Origin: a bacterium
GTDB lineage: Bacteria > Hinthialibacterota > Hinthialibacteria > H5-UNCL2
Reading direction: 5' to 3'
Length of the DNA: 64,000 nucleotides
Assembly (NCBI GenBank): GCA_015075175.1
Contig: JABTUV010000007.1
Coordinates: 1 to 64,000 of the forward strand
This document shows, one piece after another, positions 1 through 10,303 of the stretch. The translations under genes and the position numbers were made by a program. The notes under the pieces were generated by a model. The model saw nothing but the letters and a program-made list of their open reading frames with translations. It was not told where the DNA came from and did not search any database. How positions within the stretch are numbered: position 1 is the first letter of the stretch; the number at the start of each line of letters is the position of its first letter.

Positions 1-819
1 CGCTGCGTGGCCTCGCCGTCGGCGCAGACGCAGTCGGGGCGCGCGATCCTCGCGCAGCGCGCCGACCATCCGGGCAGCCTCGGCATCGCGATCTCCGAGG
101 CGGTCGAGGTCGCGGCGGGCCGCGACGACACGAAGTACGCGCTGGGCTCGGTCCTCAACCACGTGCTGCTGCACCAGACGGTGATCGGGCTTGAGGCGAT
201 GGAGCAGATGGCGCTCGCCGGCGACGAGCCGGACGTCATCGTCGGCTGCACGGGCGGCGGCTCGAACTTCGCGGGCATCGCGTTCCCCTACGTCGGCCGG
301 CAGCTGCGCGGCGGCCGCAAGGTCCGCGTCGTCGCGATCGAGCCCGCCGCGTGCCCGAGCCTCACGCGCGGCCGCTACGCGTACGACTACGGCGACACGG
401 CGCACCTGACGCCGCTGACCAAGATGCACACGCTGGGCTCCACGTTCACGCCGCCCGGCTTCCACGCCGGCGGCCTGCGCTATCACGGCATGGCGCCGCT
501 CATCTCCGCCCTGGTCGACGCGAAACTGATGGAGGCCCGCGCCGTCCCGCAGCTGTCCGTCTTCGAGGCGGCGATGGTCTTTGCTCGCACCGAAGGCATC
601 ATCCCCGCCCCCGAGTCGGCTCATGCCATCCGCGTCGTCGTCGACGAGGCGCTGGAGGCCAAGAAAACCGGCCGACCCAAGGTCATCGCCTTCATCCTGT
701 CGGGCCACGGCCACTTCGACATGGGCGCGTACGAGGCCTACTTCTCCGGCAAACTGGAGGATTACCAGTATCCGGCCGAGATGATCGCGGAGGCGCTGGC
801 GGACCTGCCCAAGGTGTAA
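1..819 (+). CDS. PLP-dependent TrpB-like enzyme, C-terminal part
   Basis: The frame is open from the first base, so the gene starts before the window; the GTG at 7 is probably an internal Val. The visible 270 residues match the C-terminal two thirds of TrpB2-type tryptophan synthase beta chains. They show the glycine-rich phosphate-binding loop (VGCTGGGSNFAGIAFPYV, near visible residue 79), the LGSTFTPPGFHAGGLRYHG segment typical of the TrpB2 branch, and the EGIIPAPESAHAI stretch. The expected reaction is indole plus serine to tryptophan with PLP, in the cytoplasm. The PLP lysine lies upstream of the window. No trpA is visible, which is normal for stand-alone TrpB2. Family assignment is firm; substrate is inferred. 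Confidence 0.85.
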   Translation, partial: RCVASPSAQTQSGRAILAQRADHPGSLGIAISEAVEVAAGRDDTKYALGSVLNHVLLHQTVIGLEAMEQMALAGDEPDVIVGCTGGGSNFAGIAFPYVGRQLRGGRKVRVVAIEPAACPSLTRGRYAYDYGDTAHLTPLTKMHTLGSTFTPPGFHAGGLRYHGMAPLISALVDAKLMEARAVPQLSVFEAAMVFARTEGIIPAPESAHAIRVVVDEALEAKKTGRPKVIAFILSGHGHFDMGAYEAYFSGKLEDYQYPAEMIAEALADLPKV

Positions 820-906
820 GGGGCGGAGAGCGGAACAGCGACGGCAACGCCGGCCGGCATTCCATCGCCTTGCACGCGACAACGAAGCTGTCACAGTTGG
901 CGGCCT

Positions 907-1105
907 GACTGTCATTTCGACCGAAGGGAGAAATCCTTCCGGCTGCTACCGCCGCCCGGGCGCGAGGCAGAAGATTTCTCCCTGCGGTCGAAATGACAAC
1001 TGCGGTCGAAATGACAGCCAGGTCGAATTGACAGCTGCGGTTGAATTGACAGCTGCGGTCGAAATGACAGCCAGGTCGAATTGACAGCTGCGGTCGAAAT
1101 GACAA
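907..1105. repeat. Family A interspersed repeat (TGTCATTTCGACC cluster)
   Basis: An inverted pair, TGTCATTTCGACCGAAGGG at the left and its complement about 95 bases later, is followed by five or six short copies of the right half (GGTCGAAATGACA, some reading GGTCGAATTGACA) separated by AGCTGC or AGCCA. The cluster fills most of the 415-base gap between the TrpB-like gene and the SAM hydrolase. Related clusters lie near 30981, 32669, 37108 and 58569. Confidence 0.85.
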
Positions 1106-1234
1106 CTGTACCCGTGATACTCGGCCGCGACGCTCGGGCTGTCGACGCTGGGGGCCTCCCGCGTGTTGTTTTTTTCCGCTATACTGCAAATAAACCTCAA
1201 TCACGATGGCACGGCGGAGGCAGGTTCGACGACC

Positions 1235-2035
1235 ATGGCCGGTCCTATCATCACGTTGCTTACCGACTTCGGGTGGTCCGACAATTACGTGGGCGTCATG
1301 AAGGGCGTCATCCTCTCCCTCTGCCCGGAGGCGCGCCTGGTAGACCTGACGCATGGAATTCCGCCGCAGGACGTGGCGGCGGGGGCGTTTCTCCTGGAGC
1401 GCTCGGTGGGATGGTTCCCCCCGCGTACGGTGCATCTGGCGGTCGTCGATCCGGGAGTGGGCACGAAGCGCCGCGGACTGGTCGCCTTGGCCGGCGGGCA
1501 GTTGTTCGTCGCTCCCGATAACGGCCTTCTGACCCACATCCTGGCCGCCCATCCGCAGGCGGAAGTGTTCGCCATCGAGAACAGCTCGCTTCTTCCCGTC
1601 AAGCGCAGTCGGACCTTCCATGGACGGGACGTATTCGCGCCCATCGCCGCGCAACTGGCCGTCGGACTGCCGCCGGTTTCCGTCGGCGCCCGCGCGCATG
1701 AACCCGTGCGACTGACCTTGCCCGCCTGCCGGCGCGAGGGACGCGCCCTCCTGGGTTGCATCGTCTACGTGGACCACTTCGGCAACCTGGTTTCCAACGT
1801 CTCCGGCGACGCTCTGGACGCGCTGGGACCGCCGGACCGCCTGCGCGTTTCCGTCGCCGGTCGAGTTGTGACGCGCGTCATGCCCCACTACGAGGCCGTA
1901 GGCGTGGGGGAATCCCTGGCGGTGGTGGGAGGTTTCGATCGATTGGAGATTTCCACTCGCAACGGCAACGCGGCGGAGTCGCTGGGCCTTTCGGTCGGCG
2001 CCGACGTGCGCGTGGAAGTGGGTATTTCGGAGTAG
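1235..2035 (+). CDS. SAM hydroxide adenosyltransferase (DUF62/SAM hydrolase family)
   Basis: This 266-residue protein matches the S-adenosyl-L-methionine hydrolase family, which splits SAM into adenosine and methionine. Family landmarks are the N-terminal ITLLTDFGWSDNYVGVMKG with its catalytic Asp, VDPGVGTKRRG, FVAPDNGLLT, RTFHGRDVFAPIAA and YVDHFGNLVSNV. The start at 1235 is chosen because homology begins there; a GGAGG at 1214 lies somewhat far upstream. The stop codon TAG at 2033-2035 is supplied by the palindromic repeat that begins at 2032. The gene stands alone and its physiological role is not evident from neighbours. Confidence 0.88.
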   Translation: MAGPIITLLTDFGWSDNYVGVMKGVILSLCPEARLVDLTHGIPPQDVAAGAFLLERSVGWFPPRTVHLAVVDPGVGTKRRGLVALAGGQLFVAPDNGLLTHILAAHPQAEVFAIENSSLLPVKRSRTFHGRDVFAPIAAQLAVGLPPVSVGARAHEPVRLTLPACRREGRALLGCIVYVDHFGNLVSNVSGDALDALGPPDRLRVSVAGRVVTRVMPHYEAVGVGESLAVVGGFDRLEISTRNGNAAESLGLSVGADVRVEVGISE

Positions 2036-2105
2036 GGTGCGCACCGCGCACCACACGCGCAGCACGCTGCGCCACTACGCCATCGGTGCGCGGTGCGCAC
2101 CCTAC
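2032..2105. repeat. Composite REP element: families B and C nested between convergent genes
   Basis: Perfect 21 bp inverted arms (2032-2052 and 2085-2105) each read GTAG followed by the hairpin GGTGCGC-ACC-GCGCACC. Between them, on the - strand at 2057-2078, lies a family C unit: a GTAG head, then GCGCAGC-GT-GCTGCGC. The left arm supplies the stop codon of the upstream gene and the right arm supplies the stop of the convergent gene, so the element ends both. The structure could also act as a bidirectional terminator. Confidence 0.9.
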
Positions 2106-2743
2106 GGCAGGAACTCTCTCAGCGGGCACGACTCGCATTGCGGCTTCGGCTTGCAATAAAGATGCCCCACGGCCACGAATTGAGCGTGGTAATCGTTAAA
2201 CAACGCCGCATCCGCCGGCAGGTTGGCCATCATCAATTCCTGCAACTCTGCGTATGTCGCATTTTCCGCAGTCAGCTGGTGTCGCACCAAAACGCGCTTC
2301 GTGTACGCGTCGATTACGAACACCGGCCGGTCGAAGGCGTAACAGAGAATACTGTCGGCGGTCTCCGGACCAATCCCCCGGACCGAAAGCAACTGCCGGC
2401 GCAGCACGGAAGTCTCGGCGCGCGCCATCCGCGCCAGGCTGCCGCCGTAATGCTCATCCAGAAAGCGTATGAACTCCTTGACGTGCCGCGCCTTCTGGTT
2501 GAAGTACCCGCTGGAGCGAATCAATTGCGCCAACCGCGTCTCGGAAACGCTGCGCAAGCCCGGCACCGACAAGATCCGCTCGCGCTTGAGGTTGTCCAGC
2601 GCCAGCGTGACGTTCTTCCAGGCGGTATTCTGGGTGAGAATGGCGCCCACGATGATCTCGATGCGCGTCTCTCCCGGCCACCAGGAGCGATGGCCGAAGC
2701 GCGCCCGCAGCCGGTGGTAATACTTGAGTAGTGTGCGTCGCAT
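2102..2743 (-). CDS. Endonuclease III-related HhH-GPD DNA glycosylase
   Basis: A 213-residue HhH-GPD base-excision enzyme. The helix-hairpin-helix and catalytic region reads LLSVRGIGPETADSILCYAF followed by FVIDAYTKRVL, where the Asp of VIDAY is the family catalytic residue. The C-terminal Fe-S loop shows three cysteines (CKPKPQCESC) and then ends at CPLREFLP. The fourth cysteine expected about six residues after the third is absent, and the reading frame stops in the repeat arm at 2102. The family excises damaged or mismatched pyrimidines. Whether the cluster still forms is unclear. The gene is convergent with the SAM hydrolase gene. Confidence 0.85.
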   Translation of the reverse strand: MRRTLLKYYHRLRARFGHRSWWPGETRIEIIVGAILTQNTAWKNVTLALDNLKRERILSVPGLRSVSETRLAQLIRSSGYFNQKARHVKEFIRFLDEHYGGSLARMARAETSVLRRQLLSVRGIGPETADSILCYAFDRPVFVIDAYTKRVLVRHQLTAENATYAELQELMMANLPADAALFNDYHAQFVAVGHLYCKPKPQCESCPLREFLP

Positions 2744-2854
2744 GGCGCGCCAGCATGACGGCGCGGCGGCGCCAAATCAAGCCCTGCACGGGACCGCAGA
2801 GAAGGGGCGCCCAAATGGATACCGCAAGGCAGCCCGCCGTAGTAGCATGGGGGC

Positions 2855-3853
2855 ATGAGCGAGCTGGCCGAGGTCATTCGCCGCGAGGCGCCATCGCTGG
2901 GTTTCCAGCGGGTCGGTTTTGCGCCGGCTCGGCCGGAGGACCTGCATCGCGCGGCGCTGGAGCGCTGGCTGGAGGCGGGCCGGCATGCGGGCATGGCGTT
3001 TATGGACGAGACGCGCGCCGTGCGGCTGGATCCACGACGCCTCCTGCCCGGCGCGCGCAGCGCCATCATGGTCGCGCGCTATTATCCCCCTCCGCCTCCC
3101 GTAGAGGGTCCGAGGATCAGCGCCTACGCCGCCGGTCCGGACTACCACGCCAGCATGAAAGAGTCGCTGCACGATTTGTGCGCGACCATCCGCGAGCACG
3201 CTCCCGACGCCCAACTGCTGCCCTTCGTGGACACGCATCCGGTGCTCGAGCGCGCCCGCCGCCGCAGGACTGGGCTTCGTGGGCAGAACACGATGCTCAT
3301 CCATCCGCGCGACGGCTCGTTTTTCTTTCTCGGCGGCATTCTGACCGACTTGGAACTACCGTTGGGAACGCCGCTCACGGAGAATTGCGGGACCTGCCAC
3401 GCATGCCTGGACGCCTGCCCCACGAGCGCCTTCCCCGAGCCGTTCGTCGTGGACAGCGCCCGCTGCATCGGCTACCTGACGGTCGAGCATCGCGGCCGAT
3501 TCACCAACAAACAGCGCGCGATGATCGGCGAGTGGGTGTTCGGCTGCGACGTCTGCCAGACGGTCTGTCCCTTCAACCACAAACCCATGCAGCGCGCCGG
3601 CGAAGCAGGGAACGTGCAGGTTGATGTGCGGAAGATGCTGCAAGAGTTGACGCAACAGCCGTTCAACCGGCTCCACGGCGACTCAGCGATCTCGCGCGCG
3701 CGCCGGCGGGGGATGATCCGCAATCTCCTGGTCGTGGCCGAGAATCTGCACGACAAGTCGATCCTCGACGTGCTTCCCCTGTTTGCAGACGACCGCGATA
3801 AAGTCGTCGTGGACATGGCCGAGGCGACGCGGCGGCGACTGGTGGAGGAATAG
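2855..3853 (+). CDS. queG: Epoxyqueuosine reductase
   Basis: QueG reduces epoxyqueuosine to queuosine in tRNA, the last step of queuosine synthesis, using a cobalamin and two 4Fe-4S clusters. The 332-residue product carries both cluster motifs (CGTCHACLDACP and CDVCQTVCP) and the typical CIGYLTVEHRG segment. Between about 3255 and 3290 the frame reads RARRRRTGLRGQN where family members read an Ala-rich AAAGLGFVGRN. The expected residues are present in the +1 frame, so two compensating single-base indels probably occur here. The start is ATG 2855 after a G-rich run. It stands between the divergent glycosylase gene and the flagellin terminator. Confidence 0.93.
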   Translation: MSELAEVIRREAPSLGFQRVGFAPARPEDLHRAALERWLEAGRHAGMAFMDETRAVRLDPRRLLPGARSAIMVARYYPPPPPVEGPRISAYAAGPDYHASMKESLHDLCATIREHAPDAQLLPFVDTHPVLERARRRRTGLRGQNTMLIHPRDGSFFFLGGILTDLELPLGTPLTENCGTCHACLDACPTSAFPEPFVVDSARCIGYLTVEHRGRFTNKQRAMIGEWVFGCDVCQTVCPFNHKPMQRAGEAGNVQVDVRKMLQELTQQPFNRLHGDSAISRARRRGMIRNLLVVAENLHDKSILDVLPLFADDRDKVVVDMAEATRRRLVEE

Positions 3854-3879
3854 ATCGCCGCTCCCATGTCGTTCTCTCG

Positions 3880-4060
3880 ATACGTCCGCTGTCGCGGACT
3901 ACTCGAGAACTCGGACTTTCTTTTTCCGCTACTCATGAACCCGGATTCCTCTTACACGCGAAAACCAGAGCGGTATGTTGAAGTCACCGACATGGGGAAA
4001 AGTAAGCCGTGTCCTCGAGTAGGCCCGGAGTCTGCGAAGGGCCGTATCGAGAGGCACGGC
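3880..4060. repeat. Family D interspersed element (CTCGAG / TATCGAGAGG), diverged copy
   Basis: The 300-base gap after queG holds CTACTCGAGAACTCGGAC near 3890 and, in the other orientation, GTCCTCGAGTAGGCC near 4012 followed by CGTATCGAGAGGCACGG near 4043. The same pieces, better preserved, form a nested inverted structure at 38758-39145. No gene was recognised in this gap. Confidence 0.65.
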
Positions 4061-4089
4061 GACATGCCACCGTCCATCCACGCAAGCAG

Positions 4090-4122
4090 AAAAAAGGGGG
4101 CGGCGATGGCTCGCCGCCCCCC
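4090..4122 (-). terminator. Intrinsic terminator of the flagellin gene
   Basis: On the - strand an 11 bp GC stem (4096-4106 with 4111-4121, loop of four) is followed by six T (4090-4095). It lies about 30 bases after the flagellin stop codon. Confidence 0.88.
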
Positions 4123-4152
4123 AACTGTCAAGAATCTGACTCCGGTCCGGAC

Positions 4153-5993
4153 TTAGCCGAGCAGCTGCAGGATCGCCTGCGGTTGCAGGTTGGCCTGCGC
4201 CAGGATGGCCGTGCCCGCCTGGATCAGAATCTGATTGCGCGTGAAGAGCGTGGTCTCGAACGCAATGTCGGCATCGCGAATCCGGGATTCGGCGGCCGCC
4301 AGGTTCTCCGACGCCACGCCCAGGTTGGAGATGGTCGCCTCCCCCCTATTGGTGGTCGCGCCCAGATAGGACCGCTGCCGCGACACCTGCTCCAGCGCCC
4401 GATCAATGATGTTGATCGCGTCGTTGGCGCCCTGCAGCGTGGTCACGTCGATCTGGTCCACCGTCAGGCCGGTCTCCACGAACCCCAGCTTGTTCGCACG
4501 CAGGTCGCCCAGCCCCACCACGATCTGCTGACCCGTATTGGCGCCGATCTGGAAGGAAAGACCGTTGTTGACCGCGGAAATGATCACCGTCTGGGCGTTG
4601 GCCGACCCCAGGCCGCTCACGTCCACCACCGCGTCGAAGTTCAGTACCAGCTGCTCGCCGGAAGCGAACCCGGCCGAGGTGCCGCTGCGCAGGAGCACGT
4701 TCTGGTCGCCGTTCTGGAAGGAAACGGCCGAGCCGTTGTCCAGACTGGCGGTGAACGCCTGGGCCACGATCGTCAAAACGTCGGTGCCGTTGGTGAGGGC
4801 GCCGATGTCCACCGTGGTGATCTGCGGCGCCACCGCTCGGACGCGGCGCCTGAGGTCGGCGTGGATGCCGCAGAACGTCACTGTCTGCTCCCTGTTCCAC
4901 CGTCTGCGCTGGATCACGCCGATGGAGACCACCGCGTCGTTGTTGTTGCCCGCCACCGTCACCGTCGAGTTATAGGTGTAGTCGGTCGTGGCGCTGGTGT
5001 CGGTGAAGGTCAACGTCAAGCTGGTCTGGCTGGTCTCGCCGCGTCGTCGGTAAGGGGTCAACGTCGAGTTGGCCCCACCCACGCTGGCCGAGGCAGTCGC
5101 ATCGGCAACGCCGCCGAGATGGCGTCGCGCAGCGCCTGGTAGGTCGTGCCCGCCGAAACCGACATGGTCACCGCGGTGATCGCGGTCCCGTCGGCCGCCG
5201 TGCCCGAGATCACGAACACGTCGCCGGCGTCGATCCCGTTGCCGCCGATCTGCATGTCCACCAGGTTGTCGGCCAGCGCGATGTTGCCGGCGTCGTCGCG
5301 CGTGAAGTCGCCCACGTTCTGCACCCGGGCGGCCGCCGCCCGCGCGTTGTTCACCACCACGTCATACGTGCCGGAATCGAACGTGCTGCCGGTGATGTTG
5401 GTCAGGTTGTTGTTGTTGATGGCGTCCCCACCCGCCCCAACGTCCGCTGCCTGCCGTCACCGTGCGCGTCAGCACCAGATAGTGCCGGTGGACAGCGCGT
5501 CGAGCTTGAGCGTGGTCTGGGCGATGAAACGTTGCGGTCAGGCGGCCCGTCTTGACGGCCGCGAGCCTCGTAGTCGCCGTTCAAAAGGCGGCGGGTGGAG
5601 AACTGCGTGTCGTTGCCGATGCGGTGATCCGGCGATGGACGTGTTGATCTCGTCCTGCGCCGCGATGATGGCTTCCACGTCCAGTCCGTTGGTGTTACTG
5701 CCTACCGCCACTGCGAACAAAGCAGGCGCGCGGTGGTCTCGTTCAGGGCGCCTTCCGCCGTGTTGATGAGACCGATGGCGTCCTGCGCAGCATTGGCGAT
5801 GGCGCGGTTCAGTCATGAATCCGGCTGCGCTGGCGTTCGAAATGGTTTGACCCGATGCATCATCCGCGGCGCGGTTGATGCGCAGGCCCGATGAAAGACG
5901 CTCCAGCGAACGCTGAAGCGCGGCCGCGGTCGTATTCAGGTTACGAGTCGCGTTGAGAGCGGAAATGTTGTTGTTAATCCGCGTAAGGGCCAT
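4153..5993 (-). CDS. Flagellin, frameshifted in the middle
   Basis: The product is the filament subunit of the flagellum, about 610 residues if repaired. The N-terminal D0/D1 domain is clear ([19 protein letters not shown], then [19 protein letters not shown]). So is the C-terminal D1/D0 domain ([19 protein letters not shown], then [20 protein letters not shown]). Between about 5060 and 5830 the frame changes several times, so the central variable domain is broken in this sequence. The start is the second ATG at 5993: an AAGGAGG ends six bases before it, whereas the ATG at 5999 directly abuts the ribosome site. The central domain is larger than in minimal flagellins. No other flagellar gene is visible. 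Confidence 0.88.
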
Positions 5994-6404
5994 GTTCATC
6001 CTCCTTGATGAATGGTTTTACTGTCGGCATCCTTGCCGTTTCCCTCGTGCATTCGCCCGGCCGCGCCTCGACGCGGCGGCACGAGGACCGAGGCCTTTGA
6101 GGCGGTCAACCTCGCTGCGCGTTCGACCCGCTTCCTCCTGCCAGTCTCTCTCTCGTGATATATCGCTGCCGATTTGATTTCGCCAACCTGCACCGCCCGT
6201 TTCACGCGCCTTTGGCCGTCCGACCGACCGACTGATGCGCAAACCGACGCCGTGCAGGCTGATGGACTCTTGCTGGTTGTTTTTATCGGCACAGCGGTGC
6301 ACAACTTGAGCAAACCTGTGGTAAAAAGCGTGCAAACGTGCAAGGATTGTTACACTTGGTACGCGGCGCTAGCAGTTGGCAGGGGTTGGGGCAAGGGACG
6401 CACA
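5994..6404. other. Intergenic region between divergent flagellin and recO
   Basis: No gene was recognised here. The stretch must contain the flagellin promoter on the - strand and the recO promoter on the + strand. I could not identify a convincing sigma-28 or sigma-54 consensus for flagellin. A short purine/pyrimidine strip (CTCTCTCTCG on the + strand near 6144) precedes an AT-rich GATATATC. Confidence 0.5.
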
Positions 6405-7150
6405 ATGGACTCGCTTGAGATTCAAACCCAGGGCACGGTGCTTTCACGCCGGCCGGACGGCGAAGCAGACCGGCTCGTCGTGCTCTTTACCCCTGATTAT
6501 GGTAAACTTAGAGTCAAGGCCAAGGGGGCCGCGCGGGCTCGCAGTCGGCTCGGACCGCTGCTGGAACCGCTGTGCGAACTGGAGGTCCGCTTGGTCCGCC
6601 GACGCGCGGGTCAGGAAATGTTCACTTTGGCCGGAGCGACCCTCTTGGATGCGCGAGCCGGCCTGAAGGGCAATCTGCCCCGGCTGGCGTTCGCCATGCT
6701 GGTCGTCGAGACGGTGGAGGCCTGCTGTCCGTTTTACGATCCCCACCCCGAAATCCACGCGATTCTGCAACGGAGTCTCAGTCGCTTGGAAACCACGCAA
6801 CAACTCTGGGGTTGGGCCTTGGCGGCTCAGTTGGAGATTCTGGCACCGCTGGGGCTGTTTCCGCGCTTGTCGGCCTGCGCCTCCTGCGGCGGGCAAGGCC
6901 TGGCCGATCCCGCGCCGCTGGCGCCGGAGGCGGGTGGCATCCTCTGCCCCCGCTGCGCGGGCGACCAGACGTTCGAGGTGATGCTTCCCCTCCGCATCCT
7001 GGAAAAAATGGCTACGACCCCCGTCGGTCACGACCTGGAGCTCACGCCCCGGGAAGGTCGGACCGTCGAGTGCGCCCTGCGGCGCTTCTCCAGTATCATC
7101 TCGACTGGGAGCTCAAGTCGCTGGAACTTTACTGCTCTCCCTCAAACGCT
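6405..7150 (+). CDS. recO: DNA repair protein RecO, frameshift near the C-terminus
   Basis: RecO anneals single strands and loads RecA with RecR in recombinational repair. The N-terminal OB-fold begins at the ATG at 6405 (MDSLEIQTQGTVLSRRPDGE). A four-cysteine zinc site follows (CASC, then CPRC about 22 residues later). At about 7087 one base seems missing: the frame then reads nonsense, while the +1 frame continues with LLQYHLDWELKSLELY, the expected RecO C-terminal helix. The natural stop is unclear because the coding region runs into the tandem repeat that begins at 7153. It may be the TAG of the first repeat head. Confidence 0.85.
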
Positions 7151-7152
7151 CG

Positions 7153-7466
7153 TAGGGTGCGCACCGCGCACCCACGCCTTCCCGTACGGAAGGGTGCACC
7201 GCGCACTACGCCTTCCCGCACGGGGTGCGCACCGCGCACCTACGCCCTCCCGCGCGGAAGGGTGCGCACCGCGCACCTACGCCTTCCCGCACGGTAGGGT
7301 GCGCACCGCGCACCTACGCCTTCCCGCACGGCAGGGTGCGCCATGCGCACCTACGCCTTCCCGCACGGTAGGGTGCGCACCGCGCACCTACGCCTTCCCG
7401 CGCGGCAGGGTGCGCACCGCGCACCTACGCCTTCCCGCGCGGCAGGGTGCGCCATGCGCACCCTAC
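7153..7466. repeat. 37 bp tandem array of family B palindromes
   Basis: Eight full units and a partial ninth stand head to tail without unique spacers. Each unit is the family B palindrome (TAGGGTGCGCACCGCGCACC) plus a 17-base linker TACGCCTTCCCGCACGG. Two units carry CCATGC in place of CACCGC. The array fills the space between convergent recO and the pilB-type gene, and its last unit ends with the inverted head CCCTAC. Confidence 0.9.
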
Positions 7467-7468
7467 GG

Positions 7469-9211
<1,743 letters not shown>

Positions 9212-9280
9212 GCGCCCATTTCTAGCAAGCGCCGCCCCGGACCGCAAGGGCCGCCATGCACCGGACCGCACCCGGCGCCG

Positions 9281-9460
9281 CTAGTCGTACCAGATGATCA
9301 CGCACACGTGGATGTGCTCGCCCTGATCCAGCGACCGCGCATGGCACTCGGACTGGGTTACGAAGCGCACCGTCTTGTCCTTGATGAACTCGTTGATGTC
9401 CTTCTCCATGTCCTCGAAACGGCTATCGATGTGGCAGCTCTCGTACACCTTGCACTTCAT
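9281..9460 (-). CDS. Small cysteine- and histidine-containing protein, 59 aa
   Basis: A short gene with an excellent ribosome site: AAGGAGG lies five bases before the ATG at 9460. The product starts MKCKVYESCHIDSRFEDMEK and ends HIHVCVIIWYD. It has four cysteines (residues 3, 9, 39 and 53) and several histidines, so it could bind metal, but it matches no family I recognise. It lies between the pilB-type gene and trkA on the same strand. Confidence 0.72.
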   Translation of the reverse strand: MKCKVYESCHIDSRFEDMEKDINEFIKDKTVRFVTQSECHARSLDQGEHIHVCVIIWYD

Positions 9461-9569
9461 GGCAACCTCCTTGGTGTGCGGTTTCGCCTCCGCTCAACTT
9501 GCGCGAGGGACGGCGCCTGCGGGCCGTGCGTCGGTGCAATGGAATGACGCTCCCAGAATAAGGGACGCG

Positions 9570-9632
9570 CTCAAAAAAGACAACTCGGAAACGGCGGGCG
9601 GCGCCCATTTGCGGGTGGGCGGGCCGGCGCCC
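9570..9632 (-). terminator. Possible terminator after trkA
   Basis: On the - strand, just after the trkA stop codon, a GC-rich region with two GGGCGCC-type half-sites can fold into a hairpin. Some 20 bases later comes a run of six T (near 9572). The stem is imperfect. Confidence 0.4.
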
Positions 9633-9634
9633 GT

Positions 9635-10291
9635 TCATAGGCCCGCCAGATACTCGATGTCGTTCTGGCGGCCCACCACGATCAGCTTGTCCCCCTCCTC
9701 GACGCGGGTGTCGGCGCCGGGCACGTGCTCCTCCTTGCCGGCCGCGTTGGAGCGCGACAGCGCAATCAGGTTGATGCCGAACTTCTGCCGCAGTTGGATT
9801 TCCGAAAGGGTCTTTCCCCAGAAGGCCTTGGGAGCGGAGAGCTCGGCGGCGTGGAAGCTGGAGGAGATGCGCACGAAATCCACGATGTTCTGCTGGCACA
9901 ACTGGCGGCTCAGGCGCTCGGCGATCTCCTCCTCGGGATGCACCACGCGGTCGGCGCCGACCCGCGTGAGAATCTGGCTCTGGATGCCCTCGGCCGCGCG
10001 CGCGATCACCAGCCCCACCCCCATGTTCTTCAGATGCACGGTCGTCAGCACGTTGGCCTCGAAGTGCTCGCCGATGCAGACCACCGCCGCGTCCACCTGG
10101 TCGATGCCCTGCTCGCGCAGGGCGTCCTCGTCGGTACTGTCCATGACGAGGGCTACCGAGACGGCGTCCTTGATCTCCTCGATCTTGGCGGGATCGCGGT
10201 CCACCGCGATCACCTCGCCGCCCATCTTCTCCAGGCTGCCGGCCAGGCGCATGCCGAACACCCCCAGCCCGATTACTGCATAGCGTTTCAT
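9635..10291 (-). CDS. Trk/Ktr potassium uptake regulatory subunit
   Basis: This 218-residue protein has the KtrA/TrkA layout of one RCK_N and one RCK_C domain. The N-terminal Rossmann motif is KRYAVIGLGVFGMRLAGSL with the acidic residue VIAVDRD after strand 2. Residues about 140-218 form the RCK_C domain. It sits on the cytoplasmic face and gates the TrkH/KtrB channel in response to nucleotides. The single RCK pair points to the KtrA type rather than the doubled E. coli TrkA. It lies 12 bases downstream of the channel gene in one operon. Confidence 0.88.
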   Translation of the reverse strand: MKRYAVIGLGVFGMRLAGSLEKMGGEVIAVDRDPAKIEEIKDAVSVALVMDSTDEDALREQGIDQVDAAVVCIGEHFEANVLTTVHLKNMGVGLVIARAAEGIQSQILTRVGADRVVHPEEEIAERLSRQLCQQNIVDFVRISSSFHAAELSAPKAFWGKTLSEIQLRQKFGINLIALSRSNAAGKEEHVPGADTRVEEGDKLIVVGRQNDIEYLAGL

Positions 10292-10303
10292 AGCATCGTT
10301 CTC

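Noticed and set aside
5994-6404. Sigma-28 or sigma-54 promoter for flagellin
   Set aside because: No stretch matched either consensus with acceptable spacing.
7153-7466. 37 bp repeats considered as a CRISPR array
   Set aside because: Units abut with no variable spacers; they are a tandem REP.
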